A stretch of 64,000 bases of DNA. Origin: Phycisphaerales bacterium (lineage in GTDB: Bacteria > Planctomycetota > Phycisphaerae > UBA1845 > UTPLA1). Shown piece by piece: positions 42,740 to 52,388 of the stretch. The notes under the pieces were generated by a model that saw only the letters and a list, made by a program, of their open reading frames with translations, did no database searches and had not been told where the DNA came from. A program made the translations under genes and the position numbers. The stretch covers positions 3,844,001 through 3,908,000 of the forward strand of contig JACKHI010000001.1 in the NCBI GenBank assembly GCA_020639075.1, in the 5' to 3' direction. The first letter of the stretch is position 1. Each line of letters starts with the position of its first letter.

Positions 42740-43987
42740 TTACTTGATTCGGCCAATGATGACGCAGGCGTTGTGTCCACCGAAGCCGAACGAGTTGCTC
42801 AGGGCGATATCGACGCGCGCGTCCTGTGCCGTCAGCGGCGTGTAATTCAAATCGCACGCGTCGTCCTGGTTTTCCAGATTGATCGTCGGTGGAATGACGC
42901 CGTTGCGAAGCGCCTGAATCGATGCGACGAGCTCGACGCCTCCGCTGGCCCCGAGCAGGTGCCCGACGGCGGATTTGGTGCTGCTGATCGCGACTTTTTT
43001 GGCGTGGGCTCCAAACACCTTCTTGATGGCGAGCGTTTCAGCGATGTCACCGAGCGGCGTGCTGGTGCCATGTGCGTTGATGTAGTCCACGTCGTCCAGG
43101 TTGATCCGAGCATCCTGGACGGCGAACCGCATGGCGGCCGACGCACCGATGCCCGCTTCCTGCGGTTGCGTGATGTGATAGGCGTCGGCGCTGGTGCCGA
43201 AACCGAGGAGCTCGCAGAGGATGTTCGCGCCGCGTTTCTTCGCGTGCTCATACTCCTCAAGCACGACCATTCCCGCGCCTTCTCCCATGACGAATCCGTC
43301 GCGGTCCTTATCGAAGGGTCGCGACGCCCGCTTTGGATCGTCGTTTCGCGTGGACAGCGCCTTCATCGAGGCGAAGGCCGACATGCCGAGGGGCGTCAGT
43401 GCGGCCTCGGAGCCTCCGGAGATGACGACATCGACGTCACCGCGACGAATCGCGTGCATTGCATCGCCCATGGCGTTGGTCGCGGATGCGCAGGCCGTGC
43501 CGACGGCCGTGCTTGGACCGCAGGCCCCCAGCATGATCGAGATGTTTCCGCTGGCGGCATTGCTCATCAGCTTGGGAATCGTGAACGCGGAGACTTTGCT
43601 GGGGCCTTTTTCGATGAGCCGCTTGTGCTGCTCCTCGAGCTCGGAGATTCCGCCGATGCCGGTTCCCGTGATCACGCCGAAACGCGTCGGGTCAACGAGG
43701 CCACCGTCGGCGAGGCCGCACTGCATCCACGCGCTGTGCGCCGCCACGATCGCCATCTGTGCGAATCGATCCAGGCGTTTCGCCGATCGCTTGTCGACGA
43801 CGGGCTCCGGCGTGAAATCCGTGCACTCGCCGCCGAATTTGACGTCGAATTCCGTGGTGTCGAATAGCTCGATCGGGCGGATTCCCGATTCGGAAGCGAT
43901 CAGACGCTCCCAGAATTGGTCCACCTGATGACCGAGGGGGCTGACCAGCCCCATCCCCGTGATGACGACGCGACGCCGTTCGGACAT
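42740..43987 (-). CDS. fabF: Beta-ketoacyl-ACP synthase II
   Basis: A 415-residue KAS II. The nucleophile Cys166 is in GTACASA, with His306 (NAHGTSTPLGD), Lys338 and His343 (KSAVGHLLGASG) completing the active site. It elongates acyl-ACP with malonyl-ACP. It is the last gene of the rpmF-plsX-fabHDG-acpP-fabF operon; acpP lies 48 bases upstream and a terminator 30 bases downstream. Complete and typical in length. Confidence 0.96.
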   Translation of the reverse strand: MSERRRVVITGMGLVSPLGHQVDQFWERLIASESGIRPIELFDTTEFDVKFGGECTDFTPEPVVDKRSAKRLDRFAQMAIVAAHSAWMQCGLADGGLVDPTRFGVITGTGIGGISELEEQHKRLIEKGPSKVSAFTIPKLMSNAASGNISIMLGACGPSTAVGTACASATNAMGDAMHAIRRGDVDVVISGGSEAALTPLGMSAFASMKALSTRNDDPKRASRPFDKDRDGFVMGEGAGMVVLEEYEHAKKRGANILCELLGFGTSADAYHITQPQEAGIGASAAMRFAVQDARINLDDVDYINAHGTSTPLGDIAETLAIKKVFGAHAKKVAISSTKSAVGHLLGASGGVELVASIQALRNGVIPPTINLENQDDACDLNYTPLTAQDARVDIALSNSFGFGGHNACVIIGRIK

Positions 43988-44035
43988 GCTGATTGTGCCT
44001 TTGGGGGGCCAAAGCGCGTGCCGGCAAATGCCGAC

Positions 44036-44314
44036 TTACTCGCTCTTGCTGCCCTGGTGCTTGTGAATGTACTCGACAGCAGCGCCGACGGTCTGGATCT
44101 TCTCCGCTTCCTCGTCGGGGATGCTCAATTCGAATTGGTCTTCGAACTCCATGACGAGTTCGACGGTATCCAACGAGTCCGCGTTCAGATCGTTCACGAA
44201 TGACGTGTCTTCGGTGATTTCACCTTCGTCCACGCCCATTTGTTCACTGACGATCTTCACGACCTTGTCCCGAATCTCTTCCTTGGAAAGCGCCACTACT
44301 TTATTCTCCATCAT
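44036..44314 (-). CDS. acpP: Acyl carrier protein
   Basis: A 92-residue, strongly acidic helical protein. Ser47 in the ADSLDTVELVME motif receives the 4'-phosphopantetheine arm. It carries the growing acyl chain for fatty acid and phospholipid synthesis. The N-terminus is extended by about ten residues compared with E. coli. ATG at 44314 or the next ATG at 44311; both are weakly preceded by GAGAG. Lies between fabG and fabF in the operon. Confidence 0.96.
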   Translation of the reverse strand: MMENKVVALSKEEIRDKVVKIVSEQMGVDEGEITEDTSFVNDLNADSLDTVELVMEFEDQFELSIPDEEAEKIQTVGAAVEYIHKHQGSKSE

Positions 44315-44405
44315 CTAGACTCTCATTCATGAGGGTGACGCAATTGATCACCCGATTGTGACACCTCGACGAGGCTTCACTCGGCCGCCTTTCAGCGACG
44401 GCCCA

Positions 44406-45158
44406 TCACATATGCAGACCGCCGTCCACGACGACGATCTGTCCATTGATATAACTGGCTTCGGTCGAAGCGAGAAACGCAACGACTGCCGCAACCTCCT
44501 CGGGCTCGCCGAACCGCTGCAACGGGATCAGGGGCCGTACGCCCTCTTTCACCTTTTCTGACAGCACGCTCGTCATGTCCGTCTTGATGAATCCCGGTGC
44601 AACGGCATTGCAGGTGACGCCGCGCTTCGCGAGTTCCTTCGCGACTGACTTCGTCAGCCCGATGACACCCGCCTTACTGGCGGCGTAATTCGCCTGACCG
44701 GGATTGCCCATGATGCCCGAAACACTCGTGATATTGATGATGCGGCCGCGACGCGCTCGAACCATGACTTTGCCAACTTCGCGCGTCAGCAGGAAAACCG
44801 CCTTCAGATTCGTCTGGATCACGTTGTCAAACTGTTCGTCCGTCATGTTCATGACGAGACCGTCGGCCGTGATGCCGGCGTTGTTGACCAGGATATCGAT
44901 CCGGCCGAACTCCTCGGCCATCGCCTCCACCCACTTTTCGACGATCTGAGAGTCGGTCACGTCCAGCGCCTGCGTGACGATGCGGCCCGGCAACTGCTGA
45001 TCCGCAGCGGCGGTCGCCGTCTCCCGAAGTCGATCCGCGTCCCGTGCGCACGCGAGCACTGTCGCGCCGCCCGCGGCGAGCTTCAGACATATCTCGCGAC
45101 CAATACCGCGCGAACCGCCGGTCACGATGGCCACGTTGTCACGAAAATCAGGCATCAA
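44406..45158 (-). CDS. fabG: 3-oxoacyl-ACP reductase
   Basis: A 250-residue short-chain dehydrogenase: NADP-binding TGGSRGIG (13-20), NNAG (92-95), catalytic Ser145, Tyr158 and Lys162 (YAASK). It reduces beta-ketoacyl-ACP with NADPH in each elongation round. It lies 91 bases before acpP and 75 bases after fabD in the operon. Typical length. Confidence 0.95.
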   Translation of the reverse strand: MMPDFRDNVAIVTGGSRGIGREICLKLAAGGATVLACARDADRLRETATAAADQQLPGRIVTQALDVTDSQIVEKWVEAMAEEFGRIDILVNNAGITADGLVMNMTDEQFDNVIQTNLKAVFLLTREVGKVMVRARRGRIINITSVSGIMGNPGQANYAASKAGVIGLTKSVAKELAKRGVTCNAVAPGFIKTDMTSVLSEKVKEGVRPLIPLQRFGEPEEVAAVVAFLASTEASYINGQIVVVDGGLHM

Positions 45159-45233
45159 GCCTCCTCACACGTCTCTGTGAATTTCAGCCCGCACTCAGTC
45201 GCTGCGGTTCGAGCGTTCAGTCCATCCCCGAGA

Positions 45234-46166
45234 CTACGCCGGAACCTTCTCCAAGGCTGCTGCCGCGGAAAAATTCAGTGCCTTCGCGGATCGGTCAATC
45301 TTCCGCATGAGGCCTGTCAGCACGCGGCCGGGACCGACTTCGATGAAGCGGTCAAAGCCCTCAGCGACGAGTCGCTCGATCGACGCCTGCCAACGAATCG
45401 GCTTGGCGACTTGCTCCCGCAACAGGCCTCGGACCGTATTCGGGTCTGCATGATAGTCAGCAGACACGTTGGACACCACTCCCAGCGTGCCGGAAGTGAT
45501 CTCGGTGTCGCGAAGCGCCAATTCCAGGCCGTCAACGGCCGGCTGCATGAGCGGTGAATGAAACGCGCCCGCGACAACCAGCGGAATCGCCCGCGCCCCA
45601 TACTTTTCAGCGACGGCCACGGACCGATCGCAAGCCTCTTTGCTGCCGGAAATTACGATTTGCCCCGCACAGTTGAAATTGGCCGGCGCCAGAACGTCGC
45701 CATCCGCTGCTTCGGCGCAGATTGTATTCACCACGGCTTCGTCCACACCCATGATCGAAACCATGCCGCCTCGCGAGCTTTCGGCGGCCGCCTGCATGAG
45801 CCGGCCTCGCTCGGCGACGAGCTTGAGTCCGGCCTCGAATCCGAACCAGCCGGCGAGGTGCAGGGCGGTATATTCTCCCAGGCTCAATCCGGCCATCGCT
45901 GTCGGCGCCCACTCATCCACGAGGCCGCGTTCCTTGCACGCCTCCCAGATCGCGACCGACGTCACGAAGATCGCGGGTTGCGACGCATCCGTTGCATTGA
46001 GCCGTTCCGCCGGTCCTTCGAAGCAAAGCGTCGTCAGGTCCCAGCCGAGGATACGATTGGCATCGGCGTAGACCTTTCGGGCGGCGGCTGAAACGTCCGC
46101 GACGTCCTTGCCCATGCCGACAACTTGCGATCCCTGTCCTGGAAAGATGATTGCAGTCTTGCTCAC
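45234..46166 (-). CDS. fabD: Malonyl-CoA:ACP transacylase
   Basis: A 310-residue acyltransferase: IIFPGQGSQ near the start, nucleophile Ser95 in GLSLGEYTA, and His203 in AFHSPLMQ. It loads malonyl groups onto ACP. I use the GTG at 46166, which gives the family's usual N-terminus (SKTAIIFPG); the frame extends upstream to 46280 but that part is not conserved. AACGGGAA lies about nine bases upstream. Confidence 0.95.
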   Translation of the reverse strand: MSKTAIIFPGQGSQVVGMGKDVADVSAAARKVYADANRILGWDLTTLCFEGPAERLNATDASQPAIFVTSVAIWEACKERGLVDEWAPTAMAGLSLGEYTALHLAGWFGFEAGLKLVAERGRLMQAAAESSRGGMVSIMGVDEAVVNTICAEAADGDVLAPANFNCAGQIVISGSKEACDRSVAVAEKYGARAIPLVVAGAFHSPLMQPAVDGLELALRDTEITSGTLGVVSNVSADYHADPNTVRGLLREQVAKPIRWQASIERLVAEGFDRFIEVGPGRVLTGLMRKIDRSAKALNFSAAAALEKVPA

Positions 46167-46236
46167 GATCGTTGATTCCCGTTCCTCTCCGCTTGAGCGA
46201 CTGCCCTCGCGGAATATTTCTCTCGTGCGGTGGGCT

Positions 46237-47238
46237 CTAGACCCGCAGCAGCGCAGATCCCCAGGTAAAGCCGGCTCCAAACGCGATCAGGAGCAGGAGA
46301 TCGCCCGATTGGATTCGACCTGAACGGAAGCACTCGTCAAGACAGATCGGGATCGATGCGCCCGACGTGTTTCCGAAACGGTCGATATTCATGTACACGC
46401 GATCTTCAGGCAGTCCCATGCGTTCCCGCGCGGAATTGATGATCCGCAAATTCGATTGGTGCGGAATCACGAGCTTGATGTCGTTTGGATCGACGCCCGT
46501 TTCAGACAGCGTCTGATCGACGAGATCGTGATTGCGCTTGACCGCTTTCTTGTACACTTCGCGGCCGTTCATCTTTACGTAGTGAAGTCGTTCATTCAGC
46601 GTCATTTGCGACGTCGGTACGCGCGAGCCGCCAGCCGGCACGTGGAGCATCGAATCGCCGCTGCCTTCGGCGCTCATGATCGAGTGAAGCAAGGCCGGCC
46701 CCGACGTATCGGGCGTGCCCGAAATGACGGCCGCCCCCGCGCCGTCGCCGAAGAGGATCGCCGTCGCGCGATCTTCCATATCGGTGATGATCGTCATGAC
46801 TTCCGAGCCGATGACCAGCACGTTCTGGTATCGCCCCGTGTTGATCATCGCGCCGGCCGTCAGCAGCGAATAGACGAAACCGCTGCACGCGGCGACGAGG
46901 TCGTAGGCGGGCACCGGCTTCGAACAGAGTTCCTGTTGTACGAAACACGCAGTTGAAGGCAGGATCGCCTCGGGCGTGATTGTCGCGACGATGATCAGAT
47001 CGATGTCGTCGGGCGTGAGGCCTGCGGCTTCAATCGCCAACCGGCTCGCCTTGACGGCGAGGCCCGCAGTCGTTTCGCCCTTTGCAGGGTTTGCATAGCG
47101 CCGCTCAATGATCCCCGTGCGTTCGCGGATCCACTGATCGTTCGTTTCAAGACGGCTTTCGAATTCCCGATTGTGAACGACGCGCTCAGGGACGGCGCGA
47201 CCGGTTCCGGAGATCCTGATCCCCAGCGGCTCATGCAT
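46237..47238 (-). CDS. fabH: Beta-ketoacyl-ACP synthase III
   Basis: A 333-residue KAS III with catalytic triad Cys118 (VAACSGFVY), His260 (IPHQSNLRI) and Asn290 (GNTSGAS). It condenses acetyl-CoA with malonyl-ACP to start fatty acid synthesis. Its start overlaps the end of plsX by eight bases, so translation of the two is coupled. Confidence 0.96.
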   Translation of the reverse strand: MHEPLGIRISGTGRAVPERVVHNREFESRLETNDQWIRERTGIIERRYANPAKGETTAGLAVKASRLAIEAAGLTPDDIDLIIVATITPEAILPSTACFVQQELCSKPVPAYDLVAACSGFVYSLLTAGAMINTGRYQNVLVIGSEVMTIITDMEDRATAILFGDGAGAAVISGTPDTSGPALLHSIMSAEGSGDSMLHVPAGGSRVPTSQMTLNERLHYVKMNGREVYKKAVKRNHDLVDQTLSETGVDPNDIKLVIPHQSNLRIINSARERMGLPEDRVYMNIDRFGNTSGASIPICLDECFRSGRIQSGDLLLLIAFGAGFTWGSALLRV

Positions 47239-48229
47239 CCGCGCTGACCTCCGAAATACGTGACAGGATGATGCGATTCAGGTCCTTCCTGACGAAATCG
47301 GCTGCGATTCGAACGGCATTGTAGATGGCCCGTCGGCCGCTGCTGCCGTGACAGATAATGCACGAACCATTGACGCCCAGCAGCGGTGCGCCGCCGTATT
47401 CGCTGTAGTCGTGCCGTTCCCAGATCCGGCCGAAGATCGGCTCGATCCGCTTGAACAACTCTTCGCTTTCCGATTTGACTTCGTGACCGATCGTCTTGAA
47501 GAGCCCTTCAGCGAGACCCTCCGTCAGTTTCAATACGACGTTGCCGACGAATCCGTCGCAAACGCCGACTTCGCAGGCGCCGCTGAACAGCTCGCGTCCC
47601 TCGACATTGCCGACGAATTCGATCGTTGGATCAGCGCGGAGCAATTCGTTGGTTTTCTTAACCAGGGGACTGCCCTTGACGTCTTCACCGCCGACCGAGA
47701 TCAGGCCGACGCGAGGATTCTTGATGCCCAGAATTTCAGAGGAGTAAGCGCAGGCCATCTGCGCGTATTGCAGCAGGTGCGACGGCTTCGGCGAGACATT
47801 CGCGCCCGCATCGCAGACTGTCAGCGGACCCGCAAACGTCGGGAGCACGACGGCGATTCCCGGCCGAAGCACGGGCCCCAGCGATTTCATTCGTAATTGG
47901 CACGCGGCCGCGCACGCCCCCGTGTTTCCGGCGGAAATGACGGAATCCAATTCACCTTCCGCCGCCATTTTTGCCATGATGGCGATCGATGACTTGCGCT
48001 TCTGGCGAAGTGATTCGACTGGGGAATCGTCCATCTCGATCACTTCGGGAGCGTGGACGATTTCGATTCGAGAATCCGGTTGCGCCGGCAGATATCGATG
48101 AATGTCGCCTTCGCGACCAATGAGCACAAGGCGATCGTCCGGGCCGAGAAACTTCAAGCCCTGGACGCCGCCGAGTACGATTTCTTCGGGCGCATGATCG
48201 CCGCCCATCGCGTCGATGCCGATGCGCAT
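47231..48229 (-). CDS. plsX: Phosphate acyltransferase PlsX
   Basis: A 332-residue protein starting MRIGIDAMGGDHAP, the signature of PlsX, with further blocks SAGNTGA and CDGFVGNVVLKLTEG. It makes acyl-phosphate from acyl-ACP for phospholipid synthesis by PlsY. It lies six bases after rpmF and overlaps fabH, in the classic rpmF-plsX-fab arrangement. Confidence 0.96.
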   Translation of the reverse strand: MRIGIDAMGGDHAPEEIVLGGVQGLKFLGPDDRLVLIGREGDIHRYLPAQPDSRIEIVHAPEVIEMDDSPVESLRQKRKSSIAIMAKMAAEGELDSVISAGNTGACAAACQLRMKSLGPVLRPGIAVVLPTFAGPLTVCDAGANVSPKPSHLLQYAQMACAYSSEILGIKNPRVGLISVGGEDVKGSPLVKKTNELLRADPTIEFVGNVEGRELFSGACEVGVCDGFVGNVVLKLTEGLAEGLFKTIGHEVKSESEELFKRIEPIFGRIWERHDYSEYGGAPLLGVNGSCIICHGSSGRRAIYNAVRIAADFVRKDLNRIILSRISEVSADA

Positions 48230-48235
48230 GTGTGA

Positions 48236-48421
48236 CTAAGCCTCGTCGGCTTCCACTTTGAGGGAAATGCGTCCGTTGACGTACCCGCAATCCATGCAGG
48301 CACGATGAGGAAGCCGTGCCGCACTGCATTGCGGGCATTCGACGAGGTTCATCGGGCGAAGTGCGTGATGCGACCGACGCGACCTTTTACATGACTTGGA
48401 AACTTTTCGCTTGGGTACCAT
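48236..48421 (-). CDS. rpmF: Ribosomal protein bL32
   Basis: A 61-residue basic protein beginning MVPKRKVSKSCKRSRRSHHAL with a zinc-binding C4 set (CPQC ... CMDCGY). It is a small protein of the large ribosomal subunit. It is the first gene of the fab operon; AGGTGA lies just before the ATG. The DUF177 (YceD) gene often found upstream is absent here. Confidence 0.95.
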   Translation of the reverse strand: MVPKRKVSKSCKRSRRSHHALRPMNLVECPQCSAARLPHRACMDCGYVNGRISLKVEADEA

Positions 48422-48534
48422 TGCTCACCTGCAAACGCCGACAACACACGGCGTCCAAAAAACTCGGCCCGTGGTTCGGGCGTTGCGCGCGGTCCGATGC
48501 CGCGACCATGTAGCAGCTCGCTGCGAAACTTGGC

Positions 48535-48563
48535 AATCTATTCGACCGCCGACAAACTGTCAA
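48535..48563 (-). promoter_or_regulatory. Consensus-like sigma-70 promoter of the rpmF-plsX-fab operon
   Basis: Minus strand: a perfect TTGACA (48563-48558), a 17-base spacer and TAGATT (48540-48535). It gives a leader of about 107 bases before rpmF. The rest of the 419-base gap to the divergent PEP-CTERM gene holds nothing else that I recognise. Confidence 0.7.
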
Positions 48564-48840
48564 GCGTGTGATAATGTCCATAAGTGGTTGCGGGGCAGGA
48601 GGTTACCTCTGATCTTCGCGGCCGGGGAATTGCGGCGGTCATTGGCGTCACGGGATGGCACTCCTCGATGACATGTCGGTTGACGCCCATTTTCTCGCTG
48701 GCTAGCGTCGCCGGCATCATGTTTCGGGTCCGCGCCAACGCGATTTCCCGTTGCTCGGGGGCCTTTCGGGGCGCATTCGCTGTCCGCGGACCCGTGGTGT
48801 CGGATCGAATCATCGTCCATTTCACAAGAGAGGTGACCCG

Positions 48841-50088
48841 ATGAAGCATTCCAGTTTTCGCGTGAATTCTCTGGTCGGGCTGTTGGCGTCCATCACATTC
48901 GTCGTCCCTGTGCTCGGCGTTGATGGTGTACCTATCTGGCGGCAGTCGGTTGTCTCGCCCGCCGGGGCCGACGCGTTCGTGACGTCGCCCTCCCTCGCTT
49001 TCGACCATTTCGGCGGACCGTCCGTCGCATGGTCCCGATTTTCGACGATCGGCGGCAACAATACGGTCTATCGGTCCGAGCTACTCGGCCTGGGTCTTTG
49101 GGCGCATCGCTCCGTCGCCAGCGGGTTCGGGCTCGGCGCGGCGACTTCGTTGTCATTCGATCGCGCCGAGCGGCCGATCGTCGCGTGGACGACAAGCGGC
49201 AACGAAGTCCATGCCGACTTCAACAATGGTCAAGTGACGGGTCTCGTCGGTGCTGATGCGGGCGGTTCGGGGCAGGCGCTTTCGATCTCGCACGATCTGG
49301 CCGGGAATCTTCGAGGCGTTTACTGCGGCGCGGATGCGGGCAACCTTCGGAGCGTGGATTTCGACAACGTGGGTTTTTCGAGCCTGTCGCTCACGACGGT
49401 GCCGGGCGTGCAGGAAATTGTTGACGCGCAACTGGTCACGGATCATGTGGGCCTTCGACATGTGATCGCTCGCGCCGAACTGCCGGGCGGTATGGAAGGC
49501 GTTGTTGTTGCGTCGGAGCCCAGCTTCCCGGCGAGCTGGCCCGTTGCGACGCTAGCTTCAGCGGGCAGCGTCGGCGGCGTATCCGTTGCAACGAATCCCG
49601 CCAATGGCCGCGTCGGCGTCGCATACTCGACGACGGACGGCGGCACGTCGAGGCTTGTGTATGCGGAGATGCACGATTTCGCCCTTGAGACCACAGTCCT
49701 TTTTCAGACATCGACATCCATCTATGAGGATGTGTCGCTTGCGTACGATCTTTCCGACGGTCGTCCCGCCATCGCGTTTGAAGAGAATGTGCTCGCCGGC
49801 GGCGAATCTTTGAGTCTTGCCTATGTCGATGGCGCGCAGCAATGGCAGACGAGCCTGATCGACGACTCCATCCGGCTTGACGCGCCCGGTGCGATGTTGA
49901 AACCCAGTCTTGCCTTCGACGACTACGGCACGAGCTATCCTGCGGTCGCCTATGTTGACGACGACGGTGCGCTGACAGTCGCCTTCGATCCGCCGGCCGT
50001 ACCGGAGCCCGCTTCGTTCGTTCTGCTCCTTGCCGCCGCCGCGATGATTCGTGGCCGCGGTTGCCGCGGTTGGCATTGGGCCGACTGA
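48841..50088 (+). CDS. PEP-CTERM-anchored exported protein
   Basis: A 415-residue exported protein with a signal peptide (about 1-26, ending VLGVDG), a repetitive beta-rich body of propeller-like blades (for example SLAFDHFGGPSVAWSRFST, SLSFDRAERPIVAW, SLAYDLSDGRPAIAF, SLAFDDYGTSYPAVAY) and a C-terminal PEP-CTERM tail (AVPEPASFVLLLAAAAM, then Arg-rich). GAGGTGA precedes the ATG by six bases. Probably a surface protein; its ligand is unknown. Confidence 0.82.
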   Translation: MKHSSFRVNSLVGLLASITFVVPVLGVDGVPIWRQSVVSPAGADAFVTSPSLAFDHFGGPSVAWSRFSTIGGNNTVYRSELLGLGLWAHRSVASGFGLGAATSLSFDRAERPIVAWTTSGNEVHADFNNGQVTGLVGADAGGSGQALSISHDLAGNLRGVYCGADAGNLRSVDFDNVGFSSLSLTTVPGVQEIVDAQLVTDHVGLRHVIARAELPGGMEGVVVASEPSFPASWPVATLASAGSVGGVSVATNPANGRVGVAYSTTDGGTSRLVYAEMHDFALETTVLFQTSTSIYEDVSLAYDLSDGRPAIAFEENVLAGGESLSLAYVDGAQQWQTSLIDDSIRLDAPGAMLKPSLAFDDYGTSYPAVAYVDDDGALTVAFDPPAVPEPASFVLLLAAAAMIRGRGCRGWHWAD

Positions 50089-50286
50089 CCACATTTCGGT
50101 AGAACTGCGAATCGGTGATCGGGAGCTCCGCGGTAGACATTTGCCGGTGGTTCGTGCATAGAGTTCTTTGTTGCAGCGGACGGTCGCATGGTTGCCCGTC
50201 GCGGAAGACGCAGCACGGTTGCAGGTTGTACGGCACTCGATCGCTCGACGGTTCGATGTGCGGCTGACGCACAGTCGGGGAATTGC

Positions 50287-50565
50287 ATGCAGAACCTCTC
50301 GCCCAACGCCAAACGGGATTTGTCTTTCATCGGTCTCGCCGTCTTCGTGAGCATCGGAATCTGGAGTCCGGGTTGGCAGGCGCCGATCTGGCAAACGATC
50401 CTGCTGTACGCCCTGGCGCTGGTATGCCTTTTTCCAGCCATCAAGAATGCCAAGGAGACGGGTCTCGATCCGATCGGCAACGCCATTGTTCCCGTCATTT
50501 CCGGCGTGCTGATGATGCTCTCGGCCATCAGCTACTTTCTCTGGGAGATGTTCTTCCGGTATTAG
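50287..50565 (+). CDS. Small three-helix membrane protein
   Basis: A 92-residue protein with three hydrophobic helices (about 12-27, 31-49 and 62-90) and the polar loop IKNAKETGLDPIGN between the second and third. No family is recognised. GGGGAAT upstream is a modest ribosome-binding site for the ATG at 50287. It stands between the PEP-CTERM gene and icd. Confidence 0.6.
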   Translation: MQNLSPNAKRDLSFIGLAVFVSIGIWSPGWQAPIWQTILLYALALVCLFPAIKNAKETGLDPIGNAIVPVISGVLMMLSAISYFLWEMFFRY

Positions 50566-50703
50566 GCGTGCGTTCTGCGCGACTCTCCGGCTTCCGGGAA
50601 CGGCTGCGGCGTTGTTGGCGCGTGCGATTCTGCATATCATGGCCGCGCTACAAACGGCTTTGACACACCTTTGATTCGAACCACAGGCGGAGGCACGCGC
50701 GAC

Positions 50704-51942
50704 ATGGCTGGCAGCAAGATCACTCTCGGTTCCGGCGGCAAGATCAACGTTCCCGATCGACCGATCATTCCTTTTATTGAAGGCGACGGGACGGGGCCGG
50801 ACATCTGGCGATCGACGGTGCGCGTGCTGGATGCGGCGGTCGACAAGTCTTCCGGCGGCAAGCGCAAGATCGAGTGGATGAAAGTGCTCGCGGGCGAGGA
50901 GTCCTTCAACAAGGACGGCAACTGGCTGCCCGATGCGACGCTGGACGCCTTCCGCGAGTACCTCGTCGGCATCAAGGGGCCTTTGACGACACCGGTCGGC
51001 GGCGGCATCCGCTCGCTGAACGTCGCGCTGCGGCAGCAGCTGGATCTCTACGTTTGTCTTCGCCCCGTGCAGTACTTCAAGGGCGTGCCGAGTCCGGTCA
51101 AGGCGCCGGAGAAGACGGACATGGTGATCTTCCGCGAGAACAGCGAAGACATCTATGCGGGCATCGAGTTCGAGAACGGCACGGACGACTGCAAGAAGTT
51201 CAAGAAGCTGTTCGCCGATGCGTTCCCCGATCGCTTCAAGAAGGTGCGTTTCCCCGAGACGGCGGGCTTCGGCATCAAGCCGACGAGCCAGGAGGGCACG
51301 CATCGTCTCGTTAAGGCGGCGATGCAGTACGCGATCGACAACGATCGATCGAGCGTCACGCTGGTGCACAAGGGGAACATCATGAAGTTCACCGAGGGCG
51401 CCTTCCGCGATTGGGGATACGACGTTGCGAAGAAGGACTTCGGCGCGAAGGAGCTCGACGGCGGTCCGTGGTGCACGATGAAGAATCCGAAGACGGGCAA
51501 GGAGATCGTCATCAAGGACGTCATCGCCGATGCGTTCCTCCAGCAGATTCTGACGCGACCTGCCGAGTACGACGTCATTGCGACGATGAACCTCAACGGC
51601 GATTACATTTCCGACGCGCTGGCGGCCTGCGTCGGCGGCATCGGCATCGCGCCGGGCGGCAACATCAACTACGACAGCGGCCACGCGATCTTCGAAGCGA
51701 CGCACGGCACGGCGCCGAAGTACGCGAACCAGGACAAAGTGAATCCGGGCAGTTTGATTCTCTCCGGCGAAATGATGCTTCGATACATGGGCTGGACGGA
51801 TGCGGCAGACGCAATCATCAAGGGCATGAACGGCGCGATCGGCGCGAAGACGGTGACGTACGACTTCGAGCGCCTGATGGATGGCGCGAAGCTGCTGAAG
51901 TGCAGTGAGTTCGGCGACGCGGTGATTCAGCACATGGGCTAG
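50704..51942 (+). CDS. icd: NADP-dependent isocitrate dehydrogenase
   Basis: A 412-residue enzyme of the E. coli-type homodimeric family. The substrate loop GPLTTPVGGGIRSLNVALRQ holds the serine that is phosphorylated in E. coli; other blocks are FRENSEDIYAGIE, TLVHKGNIMKFTEGAF, NLNGDYISDA and EATHGTAPKYA. It oxidises isocitrate to 2-oxoglutarate in the TCA cycle. Start at 50704 follows GGCGGAGG by 11 bases. Its last 12 codons lie inside a 1.73-kb direct repeat, and a diverged fragment of the same gene end appears at 54556-54629. A strong terminator follows. Confidence 0.96.
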   Translation: MAGSKITLGSGGKINVPDRPIIPFIEGDGTGPDIWRSTVRVLDAAVDKSSGGKRKIEWMKVLAGEESFNKDGNWLPDATLDAFREYLVGIKGPLTTPVGGGIRSLNVALRQQLDLYVCLRPVQYFKGVPSPVKAPEKTDMVIFRENSEDIYAGIEFENGTDDCKKFKKLFADAFPDRFKKVRFPETAGFGIKPTSQEGTHRLVKAAMQYAIDNDRSSVTLVHKGNIMKFTEGAFRDWGYDVAKKDFGAKELDGGPWCTMKNPKTGKEIVIKDVIADAFLQQILTRPAEYDVIATMNLNGDYISDALAACVGGIGIAPGGNINYDSGHAIFEATHGTAPKYANQDKVNPGSLILSGEMMLRYMGWTDAADAIIKGMNGAIGAKTVTYDFERLMDGAKLLKCSEFGDAVIQHMG

Positions 51943-51997
51943 GTGAAGGGATCGAGGATTCTAGGGATCCAGGGATCGAGTGAGTGAGTCTTTCGAG

Positions 51998-52024
51998 CCG
52001 CCGCAGTGATGCGGCGGTTTTTTT
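51998..52024 (+). terminator. Intrinsic terminator of icd
   Basis: CCGCCGCA pairs with TGCGGCGG around GTGA and is followed by seven T residues. The same hairpin recurs at 54685 and 58381. Confidence 0.9.
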
Positions 52025-52171
52025 CTGCGCGGATGTTCACGTTCTGTTGGATTATCGTGTTGGTCCTGAATGCGCCAGCTTGGCGGGAAGGGATTCCCGC
52101 GGGGAGTGGGTGCGAGAAGGGATTCTCGCACCAGGACATCATGATCGCATTGCTCGCCATTTCGGATGAAA

Positions 52172-52388
52172 ATGTGGTGGCTCGGGGGGGACTGCGATGA
52201 CAAGGTCGGTTACCGCTTGGCGTCGCGAGCCCGTGCACCAGGATGACCCGGGCGTCCGGAGGCGCCGTATCATGTCGCCCGTCGTGGATGGCCGGTCGCA
52301 GCGATCGGCCACTCGGCGGAGCACGCAGAGCAGACTCTTTTTGAACGGACGCTCCTTCGCAGGGTTCTTTCGAGCGGGAGGTTCACTC
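52172..52388 (+). ncRNA. Candidate bridge RNA region of the IS110 element
   Basis: In IS110-group elements a structured RNA transcribed from the non-coding end pairs with target and donor DNA to guide recombination. Here the non-coding segment lies upstream of the transposase, as in the IS110 rather than the IS1111 group; only four bases separate the stop codon from the estimated right end. I did not fold it; the call rests on position and family. Confidence 0.35.

Noticed and set aside
49558..51933. 791-codon minus-strand frame opposite icd and the PEP-CTERM gene
   Set aside because: Arg/His-rich antisense reading of two well-supported plus-strand genes.
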